A DNA stretch of 64,000 bases from Pseudomonadota bacterium (GTDB lineage: Bacteria > Pseudomonadota > Gammaproteobacteria > Steroidobacterales > Steroidobacteraceae): positions 744,001-808,000 of the forward strand of contig JAFEDU010000002.1 of assembly GCA_018241425.1 (NCBI GenBank), written 5' to 3'. Position numbers and translations under genes: made by a program. Under the pieces are notes generated by a model that worked only from the letters and a program-made list of their open reading frames with translations, was not told where the DNA came from and searched no databases. Below, piece by piece: positions 34,030 through 43,559 of the stretch (positions are counted from its first letter, which is position 1; every line of letters begins with the position of its first letter).

Positions 34030-35671
34030 CTTGTTCCACCCAGCCGCGGACCACCTGCGCGACGCGCTTGGGGTCTTGGCTCACGAGCGTGCGCGCCTGG
34101 TTGAGCTGTTGGGTCGGGTCGGCCGTTGCCTGGGCGGCCTGCGGCGGCAGCGTGGCTGCGCCGGCCGCGGCGAGCGCGACACTGCGCTCGCGCGGGATGG
34201 TGAGGAGGTTTTTCACCAGCGGCCGCAGCACGGTCAGGACCAGTACGACCAGCACCAGCGCCCCGCAGACGAGGCTCACCAGGTCCCGGAACAGCGGCTT
34301 CTCCCAGATCGCAGGGGCCTGGATCTCGCCCTCCGGGGCCGGGGTCTCGGGGGTGAAGGAGGCGTTGACCACGCTCACGGTGTCCCCGCGTGCCTGGTCG
34401 AAGCCGACGGCATCCTTCACCAGCTGGGTGATGTGGTCGATCTGGGCCGCGCTCAGGGGCGTGCTGGTCGACTTGCCGTCCTTGTCGGTGGAATGCACGT
34501 CATCGACGAGCACGGCGACCGTGAGGCGCTTGAGCTTGCCACCTGGCTCGTGGGTGTAGGCGAGCGTGCGGTCGATCTCGTAGTTCTTGGTGCTCTCGCG
34601 CGATATGTTTTCCGGTGGCATGGGGGCCGGCGCAGCGGGCGCAGCGTTCGCGGCCGCCTTGCCGGCGGCGCCTGCGGGGGCGGCAGCGGAGGGCGCGGCC
34701 GGGGCCGGCGGGGGCTGGGCGACACCGCCGGCCGGGGGCTGGTTGGTGAGGGCCCCGGGCACGCCCGCGGATCCGCCGCCCTCGTGGTTGGTCTGCTCGG
34801 TGCTCTGCTCGCTGCGCACCACCTGGCTCTCCGGGCGGTATTGCTCGCGGGCCTCCTCGCTCGCGGCCATGTCCAGTTGCGCCACCACCTGGGCGCGCAC
34901 GTGGCCAGAGCCGACGAGCGGGGTGAGGAGAGCCTCGACCCGCTGCCGGTAGTCGTCCTCGAGCCGGCGCACAAGGTCGAACTGCTCCTCGCGCAGGGAG
35001 AACTCATCGTGGCCCGGTGGCTGCGAGAGCAGTCGTCCCTGCTGGTCGACGACCGTCACCTGGTTGGCCTCGAGTTCGGGGATGCTGGAGGCGACCAGGT
35101 TGATGATGGCCTGCACCTGCTGCTGCTCCAGGCGCTGGCCGGCCTTGAGCTGCACGAACACCGAGGCACTGGCCGGGCGGTGGTCGCGCACGAACGCGGA
35201 CTGGCGCGACAGCGCGATGTGCACGCGCGCGCCCTCCACCGGGCGCAGGTTCGCGATCGTGCGGGCGAGCTCGGTCTCGAGGGCGTGCTGGTAGCGTGCG
35301 CTCTCGACGAACTGGCTGACCCCGAAGCCCGGGTCCTTGTCGAGCGTGGCGAAGCCCCCGCCGCCCTCGGGCAGGCCCTGGCCGGCGAGCTTGAGGCGCG
35401 CATCAGCGAGGCGGTCCGATTGCACCTCGATCGCATTCGAGCCGGGCTGCAGCCGGTAGTGAATCTGCGCGGCATCGAGCGCCTGGGCAACCTGCGCCTG
35501 GTCCTCGGCCGATAGGTTTGCGTACAGGAGGCTGTAGCTCGTGCCGCGCGACCACATCGCGACGGTGAGCCCTACGGCAACCGCGGCCGCGATGCCCAGC
35601 AACAGCAGCAGGGGCTTGATGGCCGCGGACAGGGAGTTGCCGACATTCGGAGCGGTGACTTCGTTCGCCAT
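34022..35671 (-). CDS. fliF: FliF MS-ring protein
   Basis: FliF forms the MS-ring, the foundation of the basal body. 549 residues with an N-terminal membrane helix (about 20-40), the YscJ/FliF domain (YSLLYANLSAEDQAQVAQAL, LAGQGLPEGGGGFATLDKDP), and the second ring-building domain. A Pro/Ala-rich loop spans about 310-350, and a second membrane helix lies near 455-475 (LVSLVCGALVLVVLVLTVL). The C-terminal FliG-binding tail ends in VAQVVRGWVEQDG. Confidence 0.97.
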   Translation of the reverse strand: MANEVTAPNVGNSLSAAIKPLLLLLGIAAAVAVGLTVAMWSRGTSYSLLYANLSAEDQAQVAQALDAAQIHYRLQPGSNAIEVQSDRLADARLKLAGQGLPEGGGGFATLDKDPGFGVSQFVESARYQHALETELARTIANLRPVEGARVHIALSRQSAFVRDHRPASASVFVQLKAGQRLEQQQVQAIINLVASSIPELEANQVTVVDQQGRLLSQPPGHDEFSLREEQFDLVRRLEDDYRQRVEALLTPLVGSGHVRAQVVAQLDMAASEEAREQYRPESQVVRSEQSTEQTNHEGGGSAGVPGALTNQPPAGGVAQPPPAPAAPSAAAPAGAAGKAAANAAPAAPAPMPPENISRESTKNYEIDRTLAYTHEPGGKLKRLTVAVLVDDVHSTDKDGKSTSTPLSAAQIDHITQLVKDAVGFDQARGDTVSVVNASFTPETPAPEGEIQAPAIWEKPLFRDLVSLVCGALVLVVLVLTVLRPLVKNLLTIPRERSVALAAAGAATLPPQAAQATADPTQQLNQARTLVSQDPKRVAQVVRGWVEQDG

Positions 35672-35734
35672 GAGGAAAGCTCGGGGTCTTTACTGTTTGG
35701 GTGTTGTTGGGGAAATGGCCGGCGCGCCTCAGGG

Positions 35735-36061
35735 CTAGAGCGGCATGTTCATGATGTCCTGGTAGGCCGTCACGAGCCGGTTGCGAACCTCGGTCAGCGC
35801 CCGGAACGAGACGCTGGCCTTCTGCAGCTCGAGCATCACGTCCGGAAGTTCCACACCCGGAGTGCCGCGCTCGAACGCGTCGGAGACCGCGCTCGCCTTC
35901 TGCTGGGACTGGTTCACCGAGTCCACTCCCTTCTGCAGCAGGCGCGCGAACTCGCTCACGCCGCCGGCGGCCGGTGCGGACGCCGGGCTCGATGCCGGGT
36001 GCATCTGGGTGGAGAGGGACCGGATCTGCTGCAGGATCTGGTCGATCTGCATCTGGCTCAT
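35735..36061 (-). CDS. fliE: FliE MS-ring/rod adaptor
   Basis: FliE connects the MS-ring to the rod. The 108-residue product has the family pattern SEFARLLQKGVDSVNQSQQK, FERGTPGVELPDVMLELQKA and FRALTEVRNRLVTAYQDIMN. It lies 22 bases after fleR and 63 before fliF. I see no separate sigma-54 element in front of it, so fleR-fliEFGHIJK is probably one operon. Confidence 0.96.
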   Translation of the reverse strand: MSQMQIDQILQQIRSLSTQMHPASSPASAPAAGGVSEFARLLQKGVDSVNQSQQKASAVSDAFERGTPGVELPDVMLELQKASVSFRALTEVRNRLVTAYQDIMNMPL

Positions 36062-36083
36062 GGGTTCACCGTAGGCTGACGCA

Positions 36084-37097
36084 TCAGGTGGTCGGGACTT
36101 CGACGCCGGCCTCGCGCAGCCGCGCCAGCTTGTAGCGCAGCGTGCGTGCGCTGATGCCGAGGGTCTGCGCGGCGGCGCTGCGGTTCTTGCCGGATCGCAC
36201 GGCGGCCAGGATCACCTCGCGCTCGCGCGCGTCCAGGGATCCCGCCAGCGATGCCGCGGGGGCGATAGCCTCGGCAGGTGCGACCGCAGCCTCCACGGGA
36301 GGCTCGAACTGGATGTGCTCCGCCCGGATCACCGGCCCGTTGACGAGCACCAGGGCGCGCTGCAGCAGGTTGTCGAGCTCGCGCACGTTGCCGGGCCACG
36401 GGTAGCGCAGCAGGAGCTGCGCGGCCTCGGCACTGAGCGCCGGGATCGGTGCGCCGGGGCGGCAGCGCGCGCTGAGCAGCTCCATGGCAATGGGCAGTAT
36501 GTCCTCGCGCCGGGCGGTGAGTGCCGGCAGCGAAAGCGGAAACACGTTGAGGCGGTAGTAGAGGTCCTCGCGGAAGCGGCCCGCGGAGACCTCCTCGCGC
36601 AGGCGGCGATTGGTCGTGGCGAGCACCCGCACGTCCAGGGTCAGGGAAGCGCGCCCGCCGAGCCGCTCGACCTCGCGCTCCTGCAGGACCCGCAGCAGCT
36701 TCGCCTGCAGGGCGAGCGGCATCTCGGTCACCTCGTCGAGCAGCAACGTGCCGCCCTGCGCCTGCTCGAACTTGCCAACGTGCTGCGCGTGCGCGCCGGT
36801 GAAGGCGCCGCGCTCGTAACCGAACAGGATGGCCTCGAGCATGCTCTCCGGAAGCGCAGCGCAGTTGAGCGCCACGAACGGCCCCTGGCTGCGCGGCGAA
36901 CAGCGGTGGATGAAGCGGGCGAGCACTTCCTTGCCGGTGCCGGAGGCCCCGACGATGAGCACCGTGCAGTCACTGGCGGCCACGCGGCGCGCCAGGTCGA
37001 GCTGGCGCCGCGAGACCTCGGCGATCGCCACCGGCTCGGGTGCGTGATGGTCCGTACCCGGATGTACCGGTGTCGTTGCCGCGGATTGTTCGCTCAT
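36084..37097 (-). CDS. fleR: FleR/FlrC-like sigma-54 activator lacking a receiver domain
   Basis: Sigma-54 enhancer-binding ATPase, by position the FleR/FlrC of this cluster. GGGAGGG four bases ahead sets the ATG at 37097 (337 aa). Walker A GASGTGKE is at 50-57, the sigma-54 contact loop GAFTGA at 97-102, Walker B LLLDEV at 118-123, and a Fis-type helix-turn-helix lies at the C-terminus ([20 protein letters not shown]). FleR of Pseudomonas is about 470 residues with an N-terminal phosphoreceiver. Here only about 40 residues precede the AAA+ domain, and no fleS kinase is adjacent. Activity must therefore be controlled by expression or another partner. A sigma-54 promoter lies 47 bases upstream. 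Confidence 0.9.
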   Translation of the reverse strand: MSEQSAATTPVHPGTDHHAPEPVAIAEVSRRQLDLARRVAASDCTVLIVGASGTGKEVLARFIHRCSPRSQGPFVALNCAALPESMLEAILFGYERGAFTGAHAQHVGKFEQAQGGTLLLDEVTEMPLALQAKLLRVLQEREVERLGGRASLTLDVRVLATTNRRLREEVSAGRFREDLYYRLNVFPLSLPALTARREDILPIAMELLSARCRPGAPIPALSAEAAQLLLRYPWPGNVRELDNLLQRALVLVNGPVIRAEHIQFEPPVEAAVAPAEAIAPAASLAGSLDAREREVILAAVRSGKNRSAAAQTLGISARTLRYKLARLREAGVEVPTT

Positions 37098-37143
37098 CAG
37101 GCCCTCCCGCGCCTGCATGCGAAGGCGCGTACGAGAGCTTCAG

Positions 37144-37160
37144 TGCAAGAGGCGTGCCTG
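37144..37160 (-). promoter_or_regulatory. Sigma-54 promoter of fleR-fliEFGHIJK
   Basis: Minus-strand CAGGCACGCCTCTTGCA keeps GG and GC ten bases apart and matches the consensus except at two positions (A for T before GG, and C for R). Placed between fleQ and fleR, it suggests FleQ-driven fleR expression. Confidence 0.78.
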
Positions 37161-37179
37161 CGTCGGAGGGGAGGAAAGC

Positions 37180-37193
37180 GTGATTTGTGTCAC
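37180..37193. promoter_or_regulatory. Palindrome GTGA-TTTGTG-TCAC upstream of fleR promoter
   Basis: Exact GTGA-N6-TCAC copy, extended to seven complementary bases per arm (AGCGTGA/TCACGCT). It lies about 25 bases upstream of the -24 element. On the minus strand it is followed by TTTCC, so it could also serve as a weak terminator after fleQ. A GGCCGC/GCGGCC hairpin lies at 37201-37216 next to it. Confidence 0.5.
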
Positions 37194-37224
37194 GCTCAAG
37201 GGCCGCGTGAGCGGCCGGGCGGCG

Positions 37225-38436
<1,212 letters not shown>

Positions 38437-38514
38437 CGAGACCTGTCGCCTTTCAAAACGCCACCCGATCCGTGTCGGGCAGTTTGCTTTGTGACGGCAT
38501 TATGTTGCACCAAG

Positions 38515-38539
38515 CCACGTCGCGGCAGACGTGACGTGG
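38515..38539. repeat. 7-bp inverted repeat in the fleQ upstream region
   Basis: Arms CCACGTC (38515-38521) and GACGTGG (38533-38539) with an 11-base spacer lie about 80-100 bases upstream of fleQ. They are just upstream of a CATAAT-like -10 box read on the minus strand (38504-38499). This is a possible operator at a sigma-70 promoter for fleQ; the -35 box is not convincing. Confidence 0.35.
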
Positions 38540-38587
38540 TTCGCTGCTTTTCCAGACAGGCGCATGGCGCGCGCATGCCCGCCCGGT

Positions 38588-38601
38588 GTGACATGGGTCA
38601 C
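38588..38601. promoter_or_regulatory. Palindrome TGTGA-CATGGG-TCACA upstream of fleQ
   Basis: GTGA-N6-TCAC copy, here extended on both sides to the perfect CRP/Vfr/Clp consensus TGTGA-N6-TCACA. It lies in the gap between the tPilZ gene and fleQ, about 150 bases before the fleQ start. Vfr is known to repress fleQ in Pseudomonas, so a CRP-family reading is attractive at this copy. Confidence 0.6.
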
Positions 38602-38613
38602 ACCCGTGTTGGT

Positions 38614-39180
38614 TCAGCGTGGTGGCTGGCGGCTGCCGGCCACCAGGCGGCGGTGGCGACGAAAGGCGAGTTTCTCGAGCAGGTCGGCGACCTGCTCGCC
38701 GACGGGGGCGAAGCGCGCCTTGATGTGGCCGTCGGGGAGCACGCTCGCGATGCGGCCGGGCAGCTTCAGCGGCTCGGCGAGCGCGTCGTGCAGGTAGATC
38801 TCGACCAGGCCCTGCGCCCCGGCCTCGGGCAGCGGGGCTGCGCTCTTCCAGGTGGCGCCGAGCGAGTTGAAGCGCACCGGTACCGCAGGCGGCCGCGGGC
38901 GGCTGCTGGCGAGGATCTGACCCACGAGGTCGAGGAGCAGGTTGATCTTCATCTCAAGGCGCAGGATATCGGCGGCGTGGTTGGGATCGTCCTCGACCTT
39001 GTTGTCGGGCCCGAGCTGCTCCATCGCCTCGCGCGCCTGCAGCAGGCGCACGTTGCGCTGGGTGTAGCCGGCCGCCGCCTCGGCATCGACGGTCCCGGGC
39101 AGCGTGCGCCAGATCACCGGGAGCACGTCCTGCAGGGCGAGCTCTTCGTACAGCACGATGGTGTTTGAGCCGTCGAACAT
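38614..39180 (-). CDS. Atypical (tetrameric-type) PilZ protein upstream of fleQ
   Basis: 188 residues from the ATG at 39180, chosen because GGAGAG lies seven bases upstream; earlier in-frame ATGs lack this. Residues 60-105 form a long helical segment (NVRLLQAREAMEQLG; AADILRLEMKINLLLDLVGQ). It is flanked by beta-rich PilZ-like sequence (PVRFNSLGATWKSAAPLPEA; LVEIYLHDALAEPLKLPGRI). This helix-in-PilZ layout is that of the atypical tPilZ family known in Xanthomonas. The RxxxR and D/NxSxxG c-di-GMP-binding motifs are not visible, so binding of c-di-GMP is uncertain. Position next to fleQ suggests a role in motility control. Confidence 0.7.
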   Translation of the reverse strand: MFDGSNTIVLYEELALQDVLPVIWRTLPGTVDAEAAAGYTQRNVRLLQAREAMEQLGPDNKVEDDPNHAADILRLEMKINLLLDLVGQILASSRPRPPAVPVRFNSLGATWKSAAPLPEAGAQGLVEIYLHDALAEPLKLPGRIASVLPDGHIKARFAPVGEQVADLLEKLAFRRHRRLVAGSRQPPR

Positions 39181-39537
39181 CGAATGCTCTCCGCTTGCCA
39201 TCCCGAGCCCGCCCGATCGCACCCGCGGTACGCGCCTCATCCAGGTGCGGAAGACGGCGCACGCGGCATTCCGCCGCCAGGCAGGGCTCGAATTAGACCT
39301 AATCAGGGTAACGACCGCAGCGGCCCCGGACTTGAGCGCGAGGTGACGCGGCGCACCCGCCAGTGCGAACAGCCTCTCACGCGTCGCGTCCCGGATTCAA
39401 CCTAATCCGCCGCGAGTCGCAACGCGCATCAAGTTCGGGGTCGCGCTGCCGCTAACCGTGAGGAACGGGCGGCATTTCATCGACGCGGCCGAGCAGGGCG
39501 CGCGCGGGCGCCCTTAAACCTCGAGGGTCCCAAGACA
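39181..39537. other. Intergenic region between tPilZ gene and repeat lipoprotein
   Basis: 357 bases without a supported gene; the two flanking genes are divergent. It contains the inverted repeat ATTAGACCTAAT (39292-39303) and two copies of ACCTAATC about 100 bases apart (near 39297 and 39400). I see no clear sigma-54, sigma-28 or sigma-70 promoter. Confidence 0.4.
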
Positions 39538-41958
39538 ATGGACAACAAGCGTACGGTCTTCTTCCGCGTCGGGCCCCTCCTCGTGATGGCCGGCATCACC
39601 GCCGGCTGTGGCTCCTCCGGAACCGCGACGGCCCCGAACTCCAGCGGCTACACGGTGGGGGGGACCGTCGCGGGGCTTGCCTCGGGCGACCAGATCACTC
39701 TTCTAAATAACGGCACGGACGCCCTGGTGGTGAGCAGCAGCGGTATCTTCGCCTTTGCCGGGAAGGTCACCTCTGCGTCCCCCTACGCGGTCACGGTGGC
39801 TGCCGCCCCCGCGGGACAAACCTGCACGGTTGCCGGCGGCAGCGGCATGGTGGCCAGCGCGAACGTCGGCAACGTGGTGGTGACGTGTGCCGACCGTGCC
39901 TACATCCTCGGCGGGGTGGTGCGGGGCCTGAGTTCGTCCGGCCTCAGGCTCAGCAACGGCAGCGACGAGCTGGCGGTGGGCCCCGGTGCGAGCAGCTTCT
40001 CCATGCCGCGGCCGGTGGCCTTCGGCAGCAGTTACAACGTGCGCGTAGCCGTGCAGCCGCAGAGCGTGGCCTGCACTGTGCAGGCCGGCAGCGGCACGAT
40101 GCCGGCCGGTAACGTCTCGAGCGTGATGGTCAGCTGCGGCGCGGCCTACCCGTTGTCCGGGACCGTGAGCGGCCTCAACGGGGCCTCCGGGCTCACGCTA
40201 GTGAATGGCTCGCAGACCCTCTCGGTCGCCGGCTCGGCGACCTCGTTCACGCTGCCGCAGGACGTGGCGGCAGGCACCGCGTACCAGGTGACGGTGCAGA
40301 GCGCACCCGCCGGCCTGCAGTGCGCGGTGAACAACGGCAGCGGCACCATGCCGGCCGCTGCCGTGAGCAACATCGCCGTGCTGTGCTCGCCCACGACCTA
40401 CACCATCGGCGGCAGCGTCACGGGCCTTTGGGCCACGGGCCTGGTGCTGGCCGACGGCACCGACTTCTTGAGCGTACCGCAGAGGGCCGGCGTGTTCACG
40501 ATGCCGGTGGGCCTGCCGCAGGGAGCGCACTACGCCATCACCGTGCTGACCCAGCCCTCGGGCCTGGTCTGTTCGGTCGGCAATGGCAGCGGGACGGTCG
40601 GCGCGGCAGCGGTCACGAACGTCACGGTCAGCTGCGGCACGGGCGCCTACACCGTGGGCGGCTCCGTATCGGGACTGACGGGGACCGGGCTGACGCTCGA
40701 GAACGGCAGCGACACGCTCGCCGTCCTCGCGCATGCGCAGACCTTCACCATGCCCACCGCGCAGGTGAGTGGTGCCAGTTACGACGTCGTGGTCGGGGCC
40801 CATCCTCCGGCCCAGTACTGCTCTGTCGTCAACGGCACCGGCACGATCGGCAATGCGGACGTGACCGGTATCGCGGTCGCCTGCGGTCCGGGCAGCGACA
40901 CGGTCGTGCACGCACTTGCGCCGGGGAACGGGGACGGGTCGGTGCCCTACGGCGGCCTGCTGGCCGCCGCGGATGGCAGCCTCTACGCGCTGACCTACAT
41001 CGGCGGCGCGAACGGCCTGGGCGCCGTGCTGCACATCGCCACCGACGGCACCGAGACGGTGCTGCATTCCTTTGCGGGCCCCGACGGTTCGAATCCCCAC
41101 GGTGCACTGATCCTCGGGAGCGACGGGGCCTTCTACGGCTTGACGGCCTACGGCGGGGACTACAACCACGGCGTGGCCTTCCGCATCACCTCCGACGGCA
41201 CCGAGACGGTGCTGCATTCCTTCGGCAGCGGTGCGGGGGCCCAGGACCCGTACGGCTCGCTGCTGCTGGCGAGCGACGGCAACTTCTACGGACTCAGCGT
41301 GCACGGCGGGGCCTATGGCCTCGGGACCGTGTTCAGGCTCGCCAGCGACGGCAGCGAGACCGTGCTGCACTCCTTTGGCGCCGGGACTGACGGCCAGACT
41401 CCCTTCGGTAGCCTGATCCAAGGGAGCGACACGCAGCTGTACGGCATGACCACCGCGGGTGGCGACTACGGCAGCGGCATGGCCTTCGCGATGACCCTGG
41501 CCGGTGCGGAGACGATGCTCCACTCCTTCGGCGCCGGGAACGACGGGGCAACCCCCGAGGGCGGCCTCATCCAGGCGACCGACGGCAATTTCTACGGCCT
41601 CACGCGCGATGGCGGCGCAAATGGGCTGGGAGCGGCCGTCCGCATCGCCAGCGACGGCACCGAGGTGGTGCTCTATTCCTTCGGCAGCGGCGGTGACGGC
41701 CAGAACCCGTTCGGGGATCTGCTGCAGGGCAGCGATGGAAACTTCTACGCGACCACCCGCAGCGGCGGCTCGCAGAACGATGGCGCAGTGGTACAGCTGT
41801 CCTCCGCGGGCGCAGAAACGGTGGTGTACTCCTTCACCGGGGGCGCCGATGGCGATGCGCCGTATGGAAGCCTCATCGAGCGCGCGGACGGCGGCCTCCT
41901 GGGGATGACCTCCGATGCGGGCAGTGGCGGCGGCGGCACGGTGTTCCTGCTCAATTGA
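39538..41958 (+). CDS. Large repeat lipoprotein: Ig-like repeats plus GloVer repeats
   Basis: 806 residues, predicted to be secreted or surface anchored. A signal peptide ends in a weak lipobox (ITAGC, Cys about residue 23). Residues 37-455 hold five repeats of about 83 aa, each opening YTVGGxVxGL and ending in a CxV-GxGxMxAANVxxVxVxC-like pattern with a cysteine pair. Residues 456-806 hold seven repeats of about 50 aa of the type TVLHSFGAGxDGxxPxGxLI, SDGNFYGxTxxGG, GTVFRL. These match the choice-of-anchor GloVer tandem repeats (TIGR03803 type). Function is unknown; adhesion or envelope decoration is a guess. No neighbour is obviously cotranscribed. Confidence 0.78.
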   Translation: MDNKRTVFFRVGPLLVMAGITAGCGSSGTATAPNSSGYTVGGTVAGLASGDQITLLNNGTDALVVSSSGIFAFAGKVTSASPYAVTVAAAPAGQTCTVAGGSGMVASANVGNVVVTCADRAYILGGVVRGLSSSGLRLSNGSDELAVGPGASSFSMPRPVAFGSSYNVRVAVQPQSVACTVQAGSGTMPAGNVSSVMVSCGAAYPLSGTVSGLNGASGLTLVNGSQTLSVAGSATSFTLPQDVAAGTAYQVTVQSAPAGLQCAVNNGSGTMPAAAVSNIAVLCSPTTYTIGGSVTGLWATGLVLADGTDFLSVPQRAGVFTMPVGLPQGAHYAITVLTQPSGLVCSVGNGSGTVGAAAVTNVTVSCGTGAYTVGGSVSGLTGTGLTLENGSDTLAVLAHAQTFTMPTAQVSGASYDVVVGAHPPAQYCSVVNGTGTIGNADVTGIAVACGPGSDTVVHALAPGNGDGSVPYGGLLAAADGSLYALTYIGGANGLGAVLHIATDGTETVLHSFAGPDGSNPHGALILGSDGAFYGLTAYGGDYNHGVAFRITSDGTETVLHSFGSGAGAQDPYGSLLLASDGNFYGLSVHGGAYGLGTVFRLASDGSETVLHSFGAGTDGQTPFGSLIQGSDTQLYGMTTAGGDYGSGMAFAMTLAGAETMLHSFGAGNDGATPEGGLIQATDGNFYGLTRDGGANGLGAAVRIASDGTEVVLYSFGSGGDGQNPFGDLLQGSDGNFYATTRSGGSQNDGAVVQLSSAGAETVVYSFTGGADGDAPYGSLIERADGGLLGMTSDAGSGGGGTVFLLN

Positions 41959-42049
41959 TGCCGATGAGCGAGGAGCCTCCCGGAACCCCCGTCAGCGCGT
42001 GCACTCCAATGAAACCGGCGCCGGACGGGCGTCGAGTTCGGCAGCTGCG

Positions 42050-42367
42050 ATGATCGTCGTGCTCTCACAGTTCGGTGACAACGCCCGGGTGCTCGAAGCG
42101 AGCCGCCGGGACCTGATCGCGATCGCAGGTGCGATGTCCGAGACCCCGGGGGCCGGCCCGGCCGGGGCGTCCCAGGTCACCAATTTCGCCTCCGCCTGGG
42201 CCCGGCTGCGTCGCGGTACCCGGCACGCCCGCTACTTCGCGAATCGCGAGGCCGCGGTCCACTTCTACTGCTTCGGCAACCACGGGCTGCAGCGCGCAGT
42301 CGCCGCCGGGATCGTCACCGAGCTGCGCTCGACCCGGCGCCCGGCGCTCGCGGGAGCCCCGGCGTGA
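42050..42367 (+). CDS. Small unknown protein coupled to a GGDEF gene
   Basis: 105 residues, no family recognised. It opens IVVLSQFGDNARVLEASRRD, has a Gly/Ala/Pro turn-rich middle (about 28-42), and a basic C-terminal part with HFYCFGNHGLQRAVAAGIVT. There is no signal peptide or membrane segment. The Shine-Dalgarno is weak. Its TGA overlaps the GTG start of the GGDEF gene by four bases (GTGA), so translation of the two is probably coupled and the partners may act together, for example as sensor or regulator of the cyclase. The coding call rests on the open frame and the coupling. Confidence 0.55.
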   Translation: MIVVLSQFGDNARVLEASRRDLIAIAGAMSETPGAGPAGASQVTNFASAWARLRRGTRHARYFANREAAVHFYCFGNHGLQRAVAAGIVTELRSTRRPALAGAPA

Positions 42368-43452
42368 GCCCGGGCCCGGACCTGCGCGATCGGCAGCTCG
42401 CCGCCGGGCGCAGTGGGGCCGAGACCACGATGGTCAAGCGTGTGCTGGAGCGCCGCGCCGAGCGGCACGCCGAGACCGACGAGGGCACCACGGCCACGGT
42501 GGCAGTCATGCTGCGCGTGCTGCCGACGCCGGAGGCGTGGCTGGTGTTCGAGAATCCGCGCCTGGTCGCCGAACTCGAGCCGCGCATCGTCCCGGGCGTG
42601 CTGGAGGGGCTGACCCTGAGCCCGCACGAGGCACGGCAGAAGCTGGAGCAGGACTACCGGCCCGTGGTCTTCACGGACGACCTGGAGCTGATCCGCCAGC
42701 TGCGCGAGGCCGATCCCGCGCGCCGCCCGTTTGTGGTCTACGTGTCCGAGCTGGACGGATCGCGTGAGCGGACGGTCGGCCTGGAGGCCGGTGCGGACGA
42801 GTGCATCGGGCGGCGCGCCAGCGAGCGGGAATTCCAGGCGCGCATCGCCATCGCCCGGCGCGTTGCCGAACTCGAGTCGGTGTTGCGCATTACCCTCGAT
42901 GAGAACCGCAAGCTTTCCGCCATCGATGACCTGACCCGCGTGGGCAGCCGGCGCTTCTTCGCCAAGCAGTTTCCACGCGAGGTCGAGCGCGCCTCGCGCT
43001 ACGGGCGGGCGCTGTCGCTGATCCTGTGCGACATCGACAACTTCAAGAGCATCAACGACAGCCACGGGCATGCCGGGGGCGATGACATCCTGCGCCAGTT
43101 CGGCCCGCGCCTGCAGCGCCTGCTGCGCAGCAAGGTTGACTGGGTGGCGCGGCTGGGGGGCGAGGAGTTCGCGGTGGTGCTGCCGGAGGTCGAGTTCACC
43201 AAGGCGCTGGAAGTGGCGCGCAAGCTGCGTGCCCTGATCGCGCAGGATGCCTTCAACGTGCAGGGACGGCGGCTCGCCGTCAGCGCGAGCTTCGGGGTGT
43301 GCGGCTTCGATCGCGTACCCGCCCAGGAACGTGCGCTGCCGGAGCGCATGCTGAAGATCGCCGACGCGGCGCTCTACCGCAGCAAGCGCGACGGCCGCAA
43401 CCGCGTGACCGGCGTCAACGGCCTCGGGGATACCCCGGCCGCACGTCCCTGA
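42364..43452 (+). CDS. Diguanylate cyclase: receiver-like domain plus GGDEF
   Basis: Makes c-di-GMP from two GTP. 362 residues from a GTG with GGGAG seven bases upstream. Residues about 50-170 look like a degenerate receiver domain (VVFTDDLELIRQLREADPAR; RPFVVYVSELDGS; GLEAGADECIGR). The GGDEF domain (about 185-350) has IDDLTRVGSRRFF, CDIDNFKSINDSHGHAGGDD and the active-site loop GGEEF at 265-269. Metal and substrate residues look intact, so it should be active. The product-inhibition I-site (RxxD five residues before GGEEF) reads SKVD, so feedback inhibition is probably lost. motA follows on the same strand but has its own promoter. Confidence 0.9.
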   Translation: MSPGPDLRDRQLAAGRSGAETTMVKRVLERRAERHAETDEGTTATVAVMLRVLPTPEAWLVFENPRLVAELEPRIVPGVLEGLTLSPHEARQKLEQDYRPVVFTDDLELIRQLREADPARRPFVVYVSELDGSRERTVGLEAGADECIGRRASEREFQARIAIARRVAELESVLRITLDENRKLSAIDDLTRVGSRRFFAKQFPREVERASRYGRALSLILCDIDNFKSINDSHGHAGGDDILRQFGPRLQRLLRSKVDWVARLGGEEFAVVLPEVEFTKALEVARKLRALIAQDAFNVQGRRLAVSASFGVCGFDRVPAQERALPERMLKIADAALYRSKRDGRNRVTGVNGLGDTPAARP

Positions 43453-43491
43453 AGGGCTACCTGCTGGCGCGGCACCCCTGAGCGCGCCGCC

Positions 43492-43519
43492 TCAAGCTTT
43501 CATTGCCGCGGGCCGATAC
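43492..43519 (+). promoter_or_regulatory. Sigma-28 (FliA) promoter of motAB
   Basis: TCAAGCTT (43492-43499), a 12-base spacer and GCCGATAC (43512-43519) match the FliA consensus and closely resemble the fliC promoter. The predicted start near 43526 precedes the motA ATG at 43560. It separates motAB from the GGDEF gene. Confidence 0.78.
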
Positions 43520-43559
43520 TTCCTACGGGGCATTAGGCCGGCCGGACCGAAGATACGCG

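Noticed and set aside
37179..37194. Palindrome before fleR read only as a fleQ terminator
   Set aside because: The hairpin with TTTCC could act that way, but the same core occurs at three places where no gene ends nearby, so a binding site is the better first reading.
38437..38490. Upstream extension of fleQ to recover an N-terminal domain
   Set aside because: The frame is open for 17 codons to a TAA but contains no ATG, GTG or TTG start.
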